DNA of 64,000 nt from Argopecten irradians (lineage: Eukaryota; Mollusca; Bivalvia; Pectinida; Pectinidae): positions 31,593,349 through 31,657,348 of the forward strand of contig NC_091147.1 of assembly GCF_041381155.1 (NCBI RefSeq). The letters run 5' to 3'. How positions within the stretch are numbered: the stretch's first letter is position 1; every line of letters begins with the position of its first letter. The notes under the pieces were generated by a model. It searched no databases and had not been told where the DNA came from. It saw nothing but the letters and a program-made list of their open reading frames with translations. Below, one piece after another: positions 32,865 through 43,804 of this stretch. Position numbers and translations under genes: made by a program.

Positions 32865-33681
32865 TAGTCCGCTAAACCTGCCTATATTATTAGGCTTTTT
32901 ATTTTTTATTTATTTATTTATTTTTTTTTTTTTTTTTGCCTAATATATAGTCAGCTCGCGGTACCTCTTAAAAATGTGAAATCGTAGGCTAGATTTGGCC
33001 TACGCTACGTCAGCGGCATATTTCTAATATATCGTCCATGCAATGCCGGGAAAACGTACACATACCTTTATATTGGGATCTTATGTACTCCTTTGCCCCC
33101 ATGTTACATCCCATTTATGAAATTAAACAACTGTGTACAATGAAATACTTCCGAGACCCTTCTATTTCACACATTTGTAATGGCCGCCGTATACACATTT
33201 AGTAGAGCAAACGGCAGCCAATCAACTTCGCTTCCGGTTTTATTTTTAAAAAACCACGTGTAGTTGAAAGATAAACAAAATGCTAGCCAGGTTTTTAAAG
33301 TAAAATCATGGTCGACATACACGACATGTTGTCAAATATTCAAATTGAACACGACTATTGCTGGTACCGCATAACTTTCGCGATATTCACGTTGCATATA
33401 CATGTAGCATATACACGGTAGAATTTTGTTTATCTTTCAACTACACGTGGATATTTAAAAATAAAACCGGAAGAAGTTGATTGGCTGCCGTTTGCTCTAC
33501 TAAATGTGTATACGGCGGCCATTACAAATGTGTGAAATAGAAGGGTCTCGGAATATGCCGCTGACGTAGCGTAGGCCAAATCTGGCCTACGATTTCACAT
33601 TTTTAAGAGGTACCGCGAGCTGACTATATATTAGGCAAAAAAAATGAAAAGCCTAATGATATAGGCAGGTTTAGCGGACTA
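32865..33681. mobile_element. Foldback element with 9-bp TSD
   Basis: 817 bases, flanked by CATCATGTT at 32856-32864 and 33682-33690. The outer arms (TAGTCCGCTAAACCTGCC and its complement) continue as long inverted repeats to about 33290 and from about 33421. They enclose a unique core of about 130 bp with GCGATATTCACGTTGCATAT. The left arm has an extra 110 bases (about 33027-33145) that are missing from the right arm. It is non-coding. The TAG...CTA ends and 9-bp duplication suggest a Mutator-like foldback. Confidence 0.88.
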
Positions 33682-33749
33682 CATCATGTTCAGATAAGAG
33701 GTGATCTGTATCAGATTTCTATTAATAAAAGGGTTAAAAATTGAAGACT

Positions 33750-34960
33750 TAAAATCTTTACGAACGCAATATCTTGACGTCCTCGCCCTACATAATTTCA
33801 ATTGTGATAAATATTTCTAACACACGATGTGCTCAAAACTAAGAAAAGACAGTATAAAGTAATGGAATGTAGACTAAAGCGTCAATATGAGAGTGAAGAG
33901 GGTAACATGATGGAATACTTAAGAAAACATTTTCCAAAATACATCTACAAACATTTTGCTAAAAAAAACACCAAAAGCTCCTTAAATATCCGTGGATCGA
34001 CTTTTTTATCATTATAAAAACGTGGCAAGTCACGGTAATGAAGATGGTAATTTCGTATCTGATACTGATATTAGTGATTATGAAAATGATTCAGGGAATT
34101 TCCTCAAAAACAACCGACATTATCCTACACTCAGGCAAAAAAATATGTCTGTTTAGGGTTACATTGGCAAAAAATAGGGTGGGTAGGTCGGGAGGAATTT
34201 TTTTAATGTCTTTCACTCTAAAATAATGGCCGGAACCGGAGTCGCAGATCGAAATTCCGACTTCTAATTTTTTTTCGTAGAAAAGTGGAAAAAAATTAAG
34301 GTCGGGGGTAAAAAATTAGGGTCGGTCAGGTAACCCTAAACAGACATATTATATTTTTGGCCTCATAGCGCGATTCAACAAAACGACAATACAGGTATTA
34401 TATTATCACAGAAAGTGGTTGTTATTTTGTGACAGACAACAAAAAGATTCGTTTTCTCCAAGTGTGAAAAGTGTTTTGGAATTTCTTGCAACACTTCATA
34501 GTGCGGGTATGGGGTATAGCGCGTACTGGTCAAAGCGTACAGACATTACATCTTCTACATATTGAATATAATGTCATATTCGGCTGATAATAATCTTTGT
34601 ATAGCTACTTATCTGACGATATATATTCAAAAGACTATAAGACATTGAGAGATACTGAGGTCAAACTTATCGTAAGCTATATACCGCCACACAGAGGTGT
34701 CCCAAAAGACGCTATCACCAGATGGATGAAGATAGTTTTGACAGACTCTGGTATATATTGAAACTAGTACTTTTAAAGTACATAGCATACGCTCAGCATC
34801 ACCATCTCATGCACACAAAGACTGTTCCCATTTCTACAGTACTTAAAACTGCAGGTTGGAGCTCTCAATGTGTACATTATTTAGAAAATTTTACCAAAAA
34901 AATGTTGCAACAGACACTGCTTTCAGTAAGTTACTCTATTCTGGAGGACTTTGGTAGTTA
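33750..34960 (+). pseudogene. Tyrosine-recombinase transposon relic (Crypton/DIRS-like)
   Basis: In three frames between 34405 and 34915 the pieces of a tyrosine recombinase can be read. An N-terminal core-binding part has SFSPSVKSVLEFLATLHSAG then MGYSA. A middle part has TLRDTEVKLIVSYIPPHRGV then DAITRWMKIVLTDSGI. A C-terminal part has FKVHSIRSASPSHAHK (the HxxR box) and TVLKTAGWSSQCVHYLENF. About 100 residues, including the first catalytic Arg, are missing between parts one and two, and stops occur. Such recombinases move Crypton or DIRS elements. With no RT nearby, which class is undecided. The 33829-34128 stretch, with acidic GNFVSDTDISDYENDSGNF, may be its upstream ORF. A MITE interrupts that part. 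Confidence 0.6.
34134..34362. mobile_element. MITE with 25+ bp inverted ends
   Basis: 229 bases. The left end GGCAAAAAAATATGTCTG runs on as TTTAGGGTTAC. The right end GTAACCCTAAACAGACATAT leads to a terminal TTTTTGGCC. The probable target duplication is TCA (34131-34133 and 34363-34365). It sits in the recombinase relic and is non-coding. Confidence 0.8.
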
Positions 34961-35256
34961 AGAAGTTTCACAAAACTTCATAACCTATGAACGTTCGTAA
35001 GTTACGTCAAAAATATTGCGTAACTTTACGCCAACTCTACCCTGTCGTAACTTCTACGCATTTTCATGTCGGTGTTGGAAAACTCGTCATATCTCCTTCG
35101 TTTGTGGATCTATCGCAATACTATTTACACATTGTAAAAATACAGATAAAAACGGAGAACTTTTGTTATGAGAAAAATTTCATTTGGCAATGTCCACTTT
35201 CTCTTTCAGTGAGTTAAAAAATCGTGCCAACTTAGTCTAATTCCGAGCATTTTCAA

Positions 35257-35656
35257 AGGGCCACTACCTTTCCGAAACGGCTTTTAATTTTTAAAATAGG
35301 AATGTAAAACGAGATCAATAATTTTGTAGAGTCGCAGAAGTTATTAACTATACGTTTACTAGCACACTTATCATCACCTTCAGAACTGTTTAATTAGCAT
35401 AAATAAAATAATAATTTTTATAACGCGGGTCGTTTTATGTTTCCCGCCGTCGTCCTTAATGCCGCGCGGTAGTTGACGATCACTGCGCCAGACGGCAAAA
35501 CAGCGAAATGAATCTCCACTGTTATCGTACATTAGACAGGAAATCTTGCATATGTTTGGTGTTGTAACCTCATCTTAAGCCATCGATATATATTTTCTTT
35601 TGTTATTAATGTTTTTTAGAAACCTTTAAATTTTGCTCCGGAAAGGTAGTGGGCCT
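35257..35656 (+). mobile_element. piggyBac-type MITE copy 1 (400 bp)
   Basis: Ends AGGGCCACTACCTTTCCG and CGGAAAGGTAGTGGGCCT. The right flank is TTAA (35657-35660); the left flank is TCAA, probably a mutated TTAA. It matches the copy at 58602-59001 in the opposite orientation almost base for base. It is non-coding. Confidence 0.85.
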
Positions 35657-35877
35657 TTAAATTATTGACGTCGGGCGGTGTAATCGCCGGAGCGGAAATT
35701 ACATGAAGACATTGAGTTTCGAAATATTAATAAGTAGCGAGAAATAATGTAACAGGTTTAGTAGTTGATTATTTCTATTTTATGTATGACCAATTACATA
35801 GAAAGAAATACACTCTAAAAGTGATTTTTCTCGTAGAATAAATACATGCAATAGGTACCCTGTGCACTGCACATAAA

Positions 35878-36276
35878 ACTTCCGCTACCTTTCCGAAACG
35901 GCTTTTAATTTTTAAAATGGGAATGTAAAACAAGATCGATAATTTTGTAGAGTCCTAAAAATTATTAACTTACCGTTAATACTACATTAATCATCACCTT
36001 CTGAACGATTTGATTAAACTAAATAAAATGTTTATTTCATAACGCGGATCGTATTATGTTTCCCGCCGTCGTCCTAAATACCACGCGGTAGTTAACTATC
36101 ACTGCGCCAGACGGCAAAACAGCGAATTGACTCTCCACTGTTTTCATATATTACGCAGGCAATCTTGCATATGTTTGGTGTCGTAACCTTATTTTAGATC
36201 ATCGGTATGCATTTTCTGGTGATATTAATGTTTTTTAAGAAACCTTTATATTTTGCTCCGGAAAGGTAATGGGCCT
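35878..36276 (+). mobile_element. piggyBac-type MITE copy 2
   Basis: Same family and strand as copy 1, about 85% alike by eye. The right end GGAAAGGTAATGGGCCT is followed by TTAA (36277-36280). The left terminus is decayed (CTTCCGCTACCTTTCCG). Only about 220 bases separate it from copy 1. Confidence 0.8.
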
Positions 36277-36280
36277 TTAA

Positions 36281-37634
36281 AGAAAAATCCTTACGGACGA
36301 AATCTATAAGGAATAAATTATATATTTTTGATAACATATTTCTCAACATTTGATTTTAAAGTGAATAGTCGGGAAAAGGAAACCAGTCTAAATGCGTTCT
36401 TTGGCCTTCCAAAAGTCATTGCATACCATAATGATGGTCAAGTTCTGCTTACGGTGTCCAGTTTTGACCATTGAAATTTTGGGGAAGCCCCGTGTAAATT
36501 TAGCACAGTTCTAAATATAAATTCGCCAAACTCTTTGAAAACGAGGCTGCGTGGAAATGTCAACATGGACATGTGTTTCTCAGTCGTGTCGGTTTCGTTT
36601 CGTGTGATAAATCACTAATGCGGTATGTAAATTGTTGTTTTGAGATGATACATTTGATGCAAATGAAGTATTCTTACATTAATGACAATGCTTTGTAATC
36701 ATTTTTTAATAAAAGCATCTTTATACATGGAAATCGACACAAATATTCGGCCGATGCAGAGATGGGGCCCCGGCAAGGGGCAATTATTGCAGCATCGCAT
36801 CTGTCGTATTTTACATCAACCGAATCATGAAGGTTAAATACAAATAATCGTAACATAATTTCCCATTTAAAACCACACGAAAACGTCCATGCATGTAGCT
36901 GTCAAAGATGTGAAAATAAATTAGCTCATACATAGATATTTTACAAGTACAATATATGTGTTCAATTATTCGTGTAGTTTTTTGCAGAGATTTAATTAAA
37001 TTATCTATGTCTCTGGGTTTTTTTGTAAACAATATTTGAGTTCTGGAGAGAGATGACATGAATGTCCAGCTGGAAGGAAAGAAACTTTTATGATGTATAT
37101 GTATTGTACAATGTATATATGTAAACGTACATTCCATGTAGCTGCTATAGAATTACAACTAGGAAATTCTCTCAAACATTGATAATATTTAATTCTTCAC
37201 ATTCATGTAGGCCTATGCTGTGAGAATTAACACATCATACATATTTCCAGAAAACATATAGGCCTACATGTATGTTACTTTCCTTTTCTGTTGTTTCCTG
37301 TTCTTTTTTGTGCTCTGGAGAAAAAGATGATTGAGTTGGAAAAGTAATTAATTAACACAGTACTTTGTCTGTAGCCGAGGGGTTCTATACTGTTTTAATA
37401 GTCCAGTAATTAATAATTAAATTGAAAATTTCAAAATTAAGATGAAATTGTAAATTCCATTTTTGAATGAAGTGGTTCCCCTCCTTTGAGTGAACACAGT
37501 GTGTATTTTAGGAATAATACCTGAATAGGAACCTGAAATAACATGACAATCAATCAGGTATGTGTGTGTTGGGGGATGGGGGGGGGGGGGGTGCTAAAAG
37601 ACAGAAGAATCATGAGGTTGGGAAGTTGTAACTG
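36281..37634. other. Non-coding spacer
   Basis: No gene or recognised element. TTTAAAGTGAATAGTCGGG near 36356 has a reverse-complement-like partner near 56445 and may mark the edge of another dispersed repeat. A G-run of 12 lies at about 37579-37591, just before LINE B. Confidence 0.45.
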
Positions 37635-37897
37635 TTTGTTTGTTTGAGTTTTACGGCCCATCGACAACTAAGGTCATTTAGGGCCAAACTACAAGTCATG
37701 CATTAATATCAGGATAAAAGTTCAGGGTAAGAAAAAGCAAGTAAGGACTAAAACACAGATTGTAAACGTTAATTTGATAAAAAAAGAAGGTTTGCATGGG
37801 ATAAAATAAATTTGGCTAAAACACATGAGAAAACTCATGCACAATGTTGATGAAACGATGAAATGTTGAGTTGATACAATGTATGATGAGAAAACGT

Positions 37898-40800
37898 TCA
37901 TATTTTGCTTAAAATACCGATCTCTTTGAGATAATTAAAAATACGATTATGTCTCACGGCATGAAACAAAGTGTACATGTCGGAGACATCGTAGTATTTA
38001 TCTCGTATGTGTTTAAAATCAATACAATGCAATAAAATATGCTCCACTGTGAGAGGAGAATCACATGCATGGCATGTAGGAGGATCCTCCCCTCTCAATA
38101 GATAGGAATGTGTAAAATATGTGTGTGTCCAGTTCGGAGCCGAGAGAGAACAACTTCCTCTCTGCGGTCTCTCCGACTGGACAGTTTAGGATTAAGTGTA
38201 GGTTGAATTTTAAACAGTTTATTGTTTGTTTCGGTAGACCACCTTTGTTGCCAATGGTGTTTGATGGCTGACTGAATTGAAGGTTTGATGTCGGTGTATG
38301 GTAGTTTCAAATCTGTTTGTGCTAGGCGAAGAGCAGTCTTAGCTGCTTCATCAGCCTGTTCATTCCCCTTTATACCCACATGACTGGGAATCCAGAGATA
38401 AGTAATTTGAGTTTTAGAAGATAATCGAAATGTTCGGATTAAAAGATTTTGGATTAGAGTATTTCTAGGGCTTCTTGATTTCAAAGCCTGAAGAACCGAA
38501 AGAGAGTCTGAACAGATGATTGCCTTTTCAATGCGGTGTTCTTCGATATGGTCAAGCGCCAGACCTATAGCACATGCTTCCGCAGAGAAAAATGAGGCAA
38601 CATCCGGGAGTCCGATAGATGAGCAGTGATTAGATGTACAGCATGCTGCCGCAACATTATCACCATCTTTTGATCCGTCAGTGTAGATCTGAACATGGTC
38701 AGGGAAAGCCCTAATGCACTCCCGAAAGGAGGATTTGTGTTCTTCGGGTAATGCACTGGATTTTGCCCTCTCATGTAGAGATAAATTGATATCAGGTGTT
38801 TGAATGAGCCATGGTGGTACATCCGATACGGTGTACTCGTCAATGGTGTCGAAAGTTATATTTAGTTCCAGCAAAAATTTTGAAATTCTGATGCCAAATG
38901 TTGGTATGAGCTTTTGATTTTGTGTAAATATTTCTTGGTGTTGTGGATTGAATACAAGGTTAAATGCAGGATTTTTGGGGTTGGATTTCAGTTGAGCAGC
39001 ATACTGTAAGGATAATTTCTTTCGTCGATCGTCTAGAGATGGCTCATTAGCTTCCACATGGAGACTCTTCACAGGTGTTGTTCGAAAAGCTCCAAGTGCC
39101 AGACGCAGTCCCTGATTCTGTATAGGGTCAAGCATCTGTAGATAGGAGCTGCGAGCCGATCCATAGACAATAGAGCCGTAGTCAAGTTTTGATCTAATAA
39201 GTGCCCGATAGATACGTAGAAGCATTTCACGGTCTGCACCCCAATCAGAATGGGAAAGAACTCGTAGAATGTTCAGCGCCTTCGAGCACTTATCCTTCAG
39301 ATGTTTGATATGTGGAACAAAGGACAGTTTCGAATCAAATATTAGTCCAAGAAATTTAGTTTGTTCAACTACTGGAATTTTAATTCCATTGAGTGTGAGG
39401 TCAGGATCATTGTGTGGTTTTCGTTTTTGACAGAAGTGCATACAGACAGTTTTTGATCTTGAAAATCTGAAGCCATTTTCGTCAGCCCAATTTTGTAATT
39501 TGCCTAAACATTGTTGTAGTTGCCGTTCTATAGTGTGCATGTTTTTTTATCTGTAACAGATCAAGAAATCATCCACAAATAGAGACCCTTCCGTAGATTG
39601 GCCAAGACATTTGGTTATGCTGTTAATTTTTAGTCCAAAAAGTGTGACGGACAAGATACCACCCTGAGGGACGCCCATCTCCTGTGTTTCTGTTTCTGAA
39701 TAAGTTGAACCCGTTCGAACTTTGAAATGCCTGTCAGATATAAAATTTGATATAAACTTTGGCAAATTACCACGTATACCGATATCATGGAGATCGTTCA
39801 TGACTCCATATTGCCAAGTTGTGTCGTATGCCTTTTCAAGGTCAAAGAATACGGCCACAAGATGTTCTTTCTTGGCAAATGCTTCTCGTATAAATGTTTC
39901 TAGTCTAACTAAGTGGTCTACCGTTCCCCTGCGGTTTCTAAAGCCGCTTTGCAAAGGACTTAAAATATTGTTTGATTCCAGGAACCAAACTAATCTGGTA
40001 TTTATCATACGTTCCAGAGTTTTGCAAATACAACTCGTCAATGAAATAGGACGATAGTTATTGGCATCAGTAGCATCTTTCCCGGGCTTCGGAAGGGGTA
40101 TAATAGTAGATTCCTTCCAAGACTCGGGAATTTTGCCAGAAGAGTAAACTTGATTAAATATAGTTAAAAGACATTTTAGTGAAGAGTCTGGTAATTGTTT
40201 TAAAAACATATATGGAATTTCGTCTGGTCCAGCTGCCGAGTCCTTTGATTTCTCAAGGGACTCGAGCAATTCTGGTATCTCGAAAGGCCTATTGTAACTT
40301 TCACTATTGGAGGATTTAAAATTAAGACGTCTCTTTTCCTTTTCCTTTTTAAATTTTTGAAATTTTTTGGAATGATTTTTGATGGATGAATTTTTAGCAA
40401 AATTTTTGGCAAAGGCGTCAGCTATTTCGGATTTTGAAGAAAATATTTTATTGTTGTTAATGAGGTGGGAGGATGGTGTTGCTTTTCTTTTCCCACTGAT
40501 TTTTCCAATCATTTCCCAAACTTTCTTCGAAGATGTATTGGAATTAATTTTTGAGACGTACTCTTTCCAAGTACTTTTCTTGTCGGATTTGATAGACCTT
40601 CGAGCTTTTGCTCTCCAAATTTTAAAATTGTTATAGTTTGAGACGGTTGGCGAAGCCAAGTACCGCCTCAGAGCGGAATTTCTACCAGATCTATTGATAA
40701 ATGAATCATTTGAGAGACGAAACTTTGTAGGTTTTGGCACGGATTTTGGTATGGTTTTTGTAGCGATAAAAGTGAGCGCTTCTGTGAAAATTTTAATGGG

Positions 40801-41900
40801 GTCATCGAGGTTCAAAAATTTATCCTCAATGAGCTCCTCTGCGCACAAATTTTTAAATTGAACCCAGTCCGCCTTATGTAGATTCCAACGAGGAATAGGC
40901 TCCTCAAGTTTTGGTATTTGTTTGTTTGTTTGTTTGAGTTTTACGGCCCATCGTCAAATAAGGTCATTTAGGGCCAAACTACAAGTCATGCATTAATATC
41001 AGGATAAAAGTTCAGGGTAAGAAAAAGCAAGTAAGGACTAAAACACAGAATGTAAACGTTAATTTGATAAAAAAAGGTTTGTATGGGATAAAATAAATTT
41101 GGCTAAAACACATGAGAAAACTCGCAAATGCACCATGTTGATGAAACGATGAAATGTTGAGTTGATACGATGTATGATGAGAAAACGTTCATATTTTGCT
41201 TAAAATACCGATCTCTTTGAGATAATTAAAAATACGATTATGTCTCACGGCGAGTTTTGGTGGCCCTATGTTTTTAAGTATAATTGGAAAGTGATCGCTC
41301 CCACAGAGATCACCGTTGACCATCCAATCATAATCCAGAAGAATTGATGGATGGCACAACGATAAATCAATGTGGGTAAGCGAGCCAGAGGCAGGGTGTA
41401 AATATGTTGGGGCATTGGTGTTATAAAGACATAAGCTGTTTTTATTAATAAAATCTTCGATACGTCTACCTCTATCGTCAGTGCCTGGGGAGCCCCAGAG
41501 GCTATTATGACCGTTAAAGTCACCCATGATAATATATGGCACTGGTAGTTGTGATACGATGTTACTTAGTTCATCACAACTAAATGGAGTCTTTGGAGGT
41601 AAATATATAGAACAGACTGTTATTTTTCGGTGAAGAGTTGCGCTTATAGCAACAGCTTGTAAGGTGGTATTTAGCTGAATGTGTCTGTGAGGAACGTTTT
41701 TATGCACCGCCACCGCCACACCACCTGATGGGCGGCCACCTGTTGTTGGAGTTTTGGTGTATAAAGTAAATTGTCGGAGATTGATGGTGTCTTTCAGTAT
41801 TATTTCTTGAAGGCAGAATATGGATGGGTTTTTTGTTTGTATAAGATGTTTTAATTCTTCTATGTTCGCTTTAAATCCGCGTATGTTCCATTGTATGATA
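37898..41900 (-). pseudogene. LINE B ORF2, near complete but broken
   Basis: Right to left: endonuclease with TTGGRPSGGVAVAVHKN, MGDFNGHNSLWGS and GSDHFPII, split by copy C. Then a 433-codon open stretch (40848-39547) covers the linker and RT through SLFVDDFLICYR, ending in a TAA where copy D has Ser. Next come 481 codons (39540-38095) of thumb and RNase H with TDGS, SAEAC, SDSLSV and GNEQADEAAK. A GT dinucleotide insertion near 38121 throws the final knuckle domain (37898-38098) out of frame. Function as for the family: target nicking and reverse transcription. Inactive as it stands. Confidence 0.87.
40916..41252 (-). mobile_element. LINE copy C: 337-bp 3' end nested in copy B
   Basis: This is only the last 337 bases of the LINE family, minus strand, with its TTTGTTTG tail at the left. 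It is flanked by AGTTTTGGT at 40907-40915 and 41253-41261. It contains the C-terminal codons for HNRIFNYLKEIGILSKI, which makes an artificial reading frame that fuses endonuclease to this tail. Confidence 0.93.
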
Positions 41901-41910
41901 GTGTTTGTCT

Positions 41911-42114
41911 CTATGTTGGTCCCTGAGGATAGTTTGTCGGACCGACAGGACTACTTGAAGTAGGTTGTTTGGTGGCGATAAATGTGTTGTCACCAAACTC
42001 GCTGTCGTCCGATAGAACATCATAGATGTTCCGTCCAAGGATAGGGTCATCTGATCCCTTACTGGGTTTATTGTTTATTGCAGGGAGCCTCGCCAGCTTT
42101 ACCTTGGTGGTTTT
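41911..42114 (-). pseudogene. LINE B ORF1 C-terminal remnant
   Basis: Encodes the same end as the ORF1 of copy E: KVKLARLPAINNKPSKGSD then ILGRNIYDVLSDDSEFGD, ending PTNYPQGPT. The 5' rest of ORF1 is absent because the copy stops at 42114. Confidence 0.85.
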
Positions 42115-42581
42115 TAACATCAATTATCAGTTAATACTATTGTGTGTAATTTGACATTCCTAAGGTTATATTCTTGATCATATTTACGTTTGTGACATTT
42201 GAGATAAAATCCTTATGTGTGATAACTGTGTATATCCTCTGGCAATTAAGTTCTATTCTATTACGTAACCGGATTAATGTCACGGCCATCCTAATTGCCT
42301 AAAGGACACTGACCACGGCTGATTAATCTGCCAATGAGCGATATCTGTCAATCATAATTCTGTAATTTTATTGTATGTACATTATTTAAGCATGAAATAT
42401 TTTATTTGTAAAGCAGTTAGGTCTCCGACTTTGTACGGAACACAACGGCTATATTCTGGACACTCCAGAATAGCCATCCGTCAAGTCAAAGTTATCATCA
42501 TTAAATTCCAAAGTTCAACTTCAACATTTTCTTTCGTCATCTTTACATCGTGACAAAACGTGCGGAAGTTTCCGTATGTTA
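42115..42581 (+). repeat. Left direct repeat (putative 5' LTR)
   Basis: 467 bases, aligned without gaps to 43805-44271. The TAACAT...ATGTTA ends replace the usual TG...CA. The 60-codon open frame inside is the same in both copies and has no protein-like features. Confidence 0.8.
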
Positions 42582-42784
42582 ATTGGTGGAGATAATCCTG
42601 GTAGTACCCACTTCTACGCTGGGTACGCTTTCCCGAAACCTCAACTGCCAAGCAAGTATTTCCCGCGAGTGACTCAAAGAAGGACCAACTCTATTCGGAA
42701 TCACACGGACTGGATTTTAACCAAGACTGTGTTCGCCATACTTTGGAGTTAACCAGGGTAACGTTTTGACTGTAACCATTCAGG

Positions 42785-43702
42785 ATGGCATTATGCTATA
42801 GATGTGGAGGCCACTTCGCCCCAAACCATCCGATGTGTTGTCCAGCAAACGGATGTTACTGTTTCCGATGTGGAAACATTGGCCACTTTTCGAGAATGTG
42901 TTTTAATCGAACCGGACATTGTACTACAAATGTTGGTACAACAGGATATTATCCCTGGACCAGTCAGCGACAACTGCCTATCCATCCTGTTCCTGTCCCG
43001 AAAAACTCTTCGGACAGTAAGTCCGTTATTCGCACTGCACCAAAGAAAAAGGCCAAGTCAACATCTAAACGGCGGCGAGATTCTGAACGTCTCGGGAAAT
43101 TCCGAGAAACCAAAAAGGTATTGTGTATTTTTCCATTCAGTAACATTGAAAATAGTGAATTTCAAAACGATTTCCAGAAAGACTCTAACTACAGCAACCA
43201 GATAATTTCATTACAGTCAAAACTTGTTCGTACCAAAATTACCATCTCCAAAATATCAGAAAAGTGTGCAAAATTACAAAGATCAAACGAAATTCTAGAA
43301 GAGGAATGTGCGCGCGTCAAAAATGTGAATATAACCAATTATGTGTCTCAAATCAAAGAACTAGAAAAAGCATTGGACAACAGAAAGAAAATTATGAAAA
43401 GCAAAGATGAAACAATCAGTACATTACAAACAACCGCGAAACAAAAAGAACAGACGCAGCGACAGATTTCTAATTTAAAGTTCAGAATTTCGGAGAAGGA
43501 CGAGGAATTAAAACAGAAACAAAACATAATCACAAGCCTCCAAAAACAACTAAGTTACTACAGCGCTCCAAATACTACCAGACCGAATGTTTTTCCCGGA
43601 CCACGAAACCAACCACAAAATAATTCACGACGCCAGCGACCACACATTTCCTATGAACACCGAGCGAATAGACTCCATCAAAACAATGGACAGTTTAATT
43701 AA
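42785..43702 (+). CDS. Zinc-knuckle / coiled-coil (gag-like) protein
   Basis: 305 codons from ATG 42785 to TAA, intact. Residues 4-40 have CYRCGGHFAPNHPMC (C-x2-C ... H-x2-C) and CFRCGNIGHFSRMC, a classic C-x2-C-x4-H-x4-C knuckle. The spacing and the 'HFAPNHP' style resemble gypsy nucleocapsids. Residues about 85-110 are a basic stretch (KKKAKSTSKRRRDSERLGKF) that could be a nuclear or RNA-binding signal. Residues about 135-255 are a long charged helix with heptad-like Leu/Ile spacing (LVRTKITISKISEKCAKLQR), probably coiled coil. The tail is Asn/Arg/Pro-rich. Zinc knuckle at the N-terminus and coiled coil behind it is the reverse of a normal Gag. It could package the element's RNA or oligomerise. 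Function is unknown. Confidence 0.7.
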   Translation: MALCYRCGGHFAPNHPMCCPANGCYCFRCGNIGHFSRMCFNRTGHCTTNVGTTGYYPWTSQRQLPIHPVPVPKNSSDSKSVIRTAPKKKAKSTSKRRRDSERLGKFRETKKVLCIFPFSNIENSEFQNDFQKDSNYSNQIISLQSKLVRTKITISKISEKCAKLQRSNEILEEECARVKNVNITNYVSQIKELEKALDNRKKIMKSKDETISTLQTTAKQKEQTQRQISNLKFRISEKDEELKQKQNIITSLQKQLSYYSAPNTTRPNVFPGPRNQPQNNSRRQRPHISYEHRANRLHQNNGQFN

Positions 43703-43804
43703 GACGCGGGACGCGTCTTTCCCGGAGCGGAAGGAAGTTATCACAAAGAATTTTGTGATAAATTTTAAAGTGCTTTGAGCTTTGCGTTAATAGTTGCTAA
43801 ATTT

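Larger units (their letters stand above)
37635..42114 (-). mobile_element. LINE copy B (I/Nimb-like), with nested copy C
   Basis: Minus-strand LINE with its (CAAA)n tail at 37635. It extends through RNase H, RT and endonuclease into the last 60 or so codons of ORF1 (to about 42114). It abuts the direct repeat at 42115, and no target duplication can be matched between its two ends. It is interrupted at 40916-41252 by copy C. Confidence 0.9.

Noticed and set aside
41189-41719. Apparent fusion of endonuclease with the LINE C-terminal tail
   Set aside because: Explained by nested copy C with a 9-bp target duplication; not a designed fusion.
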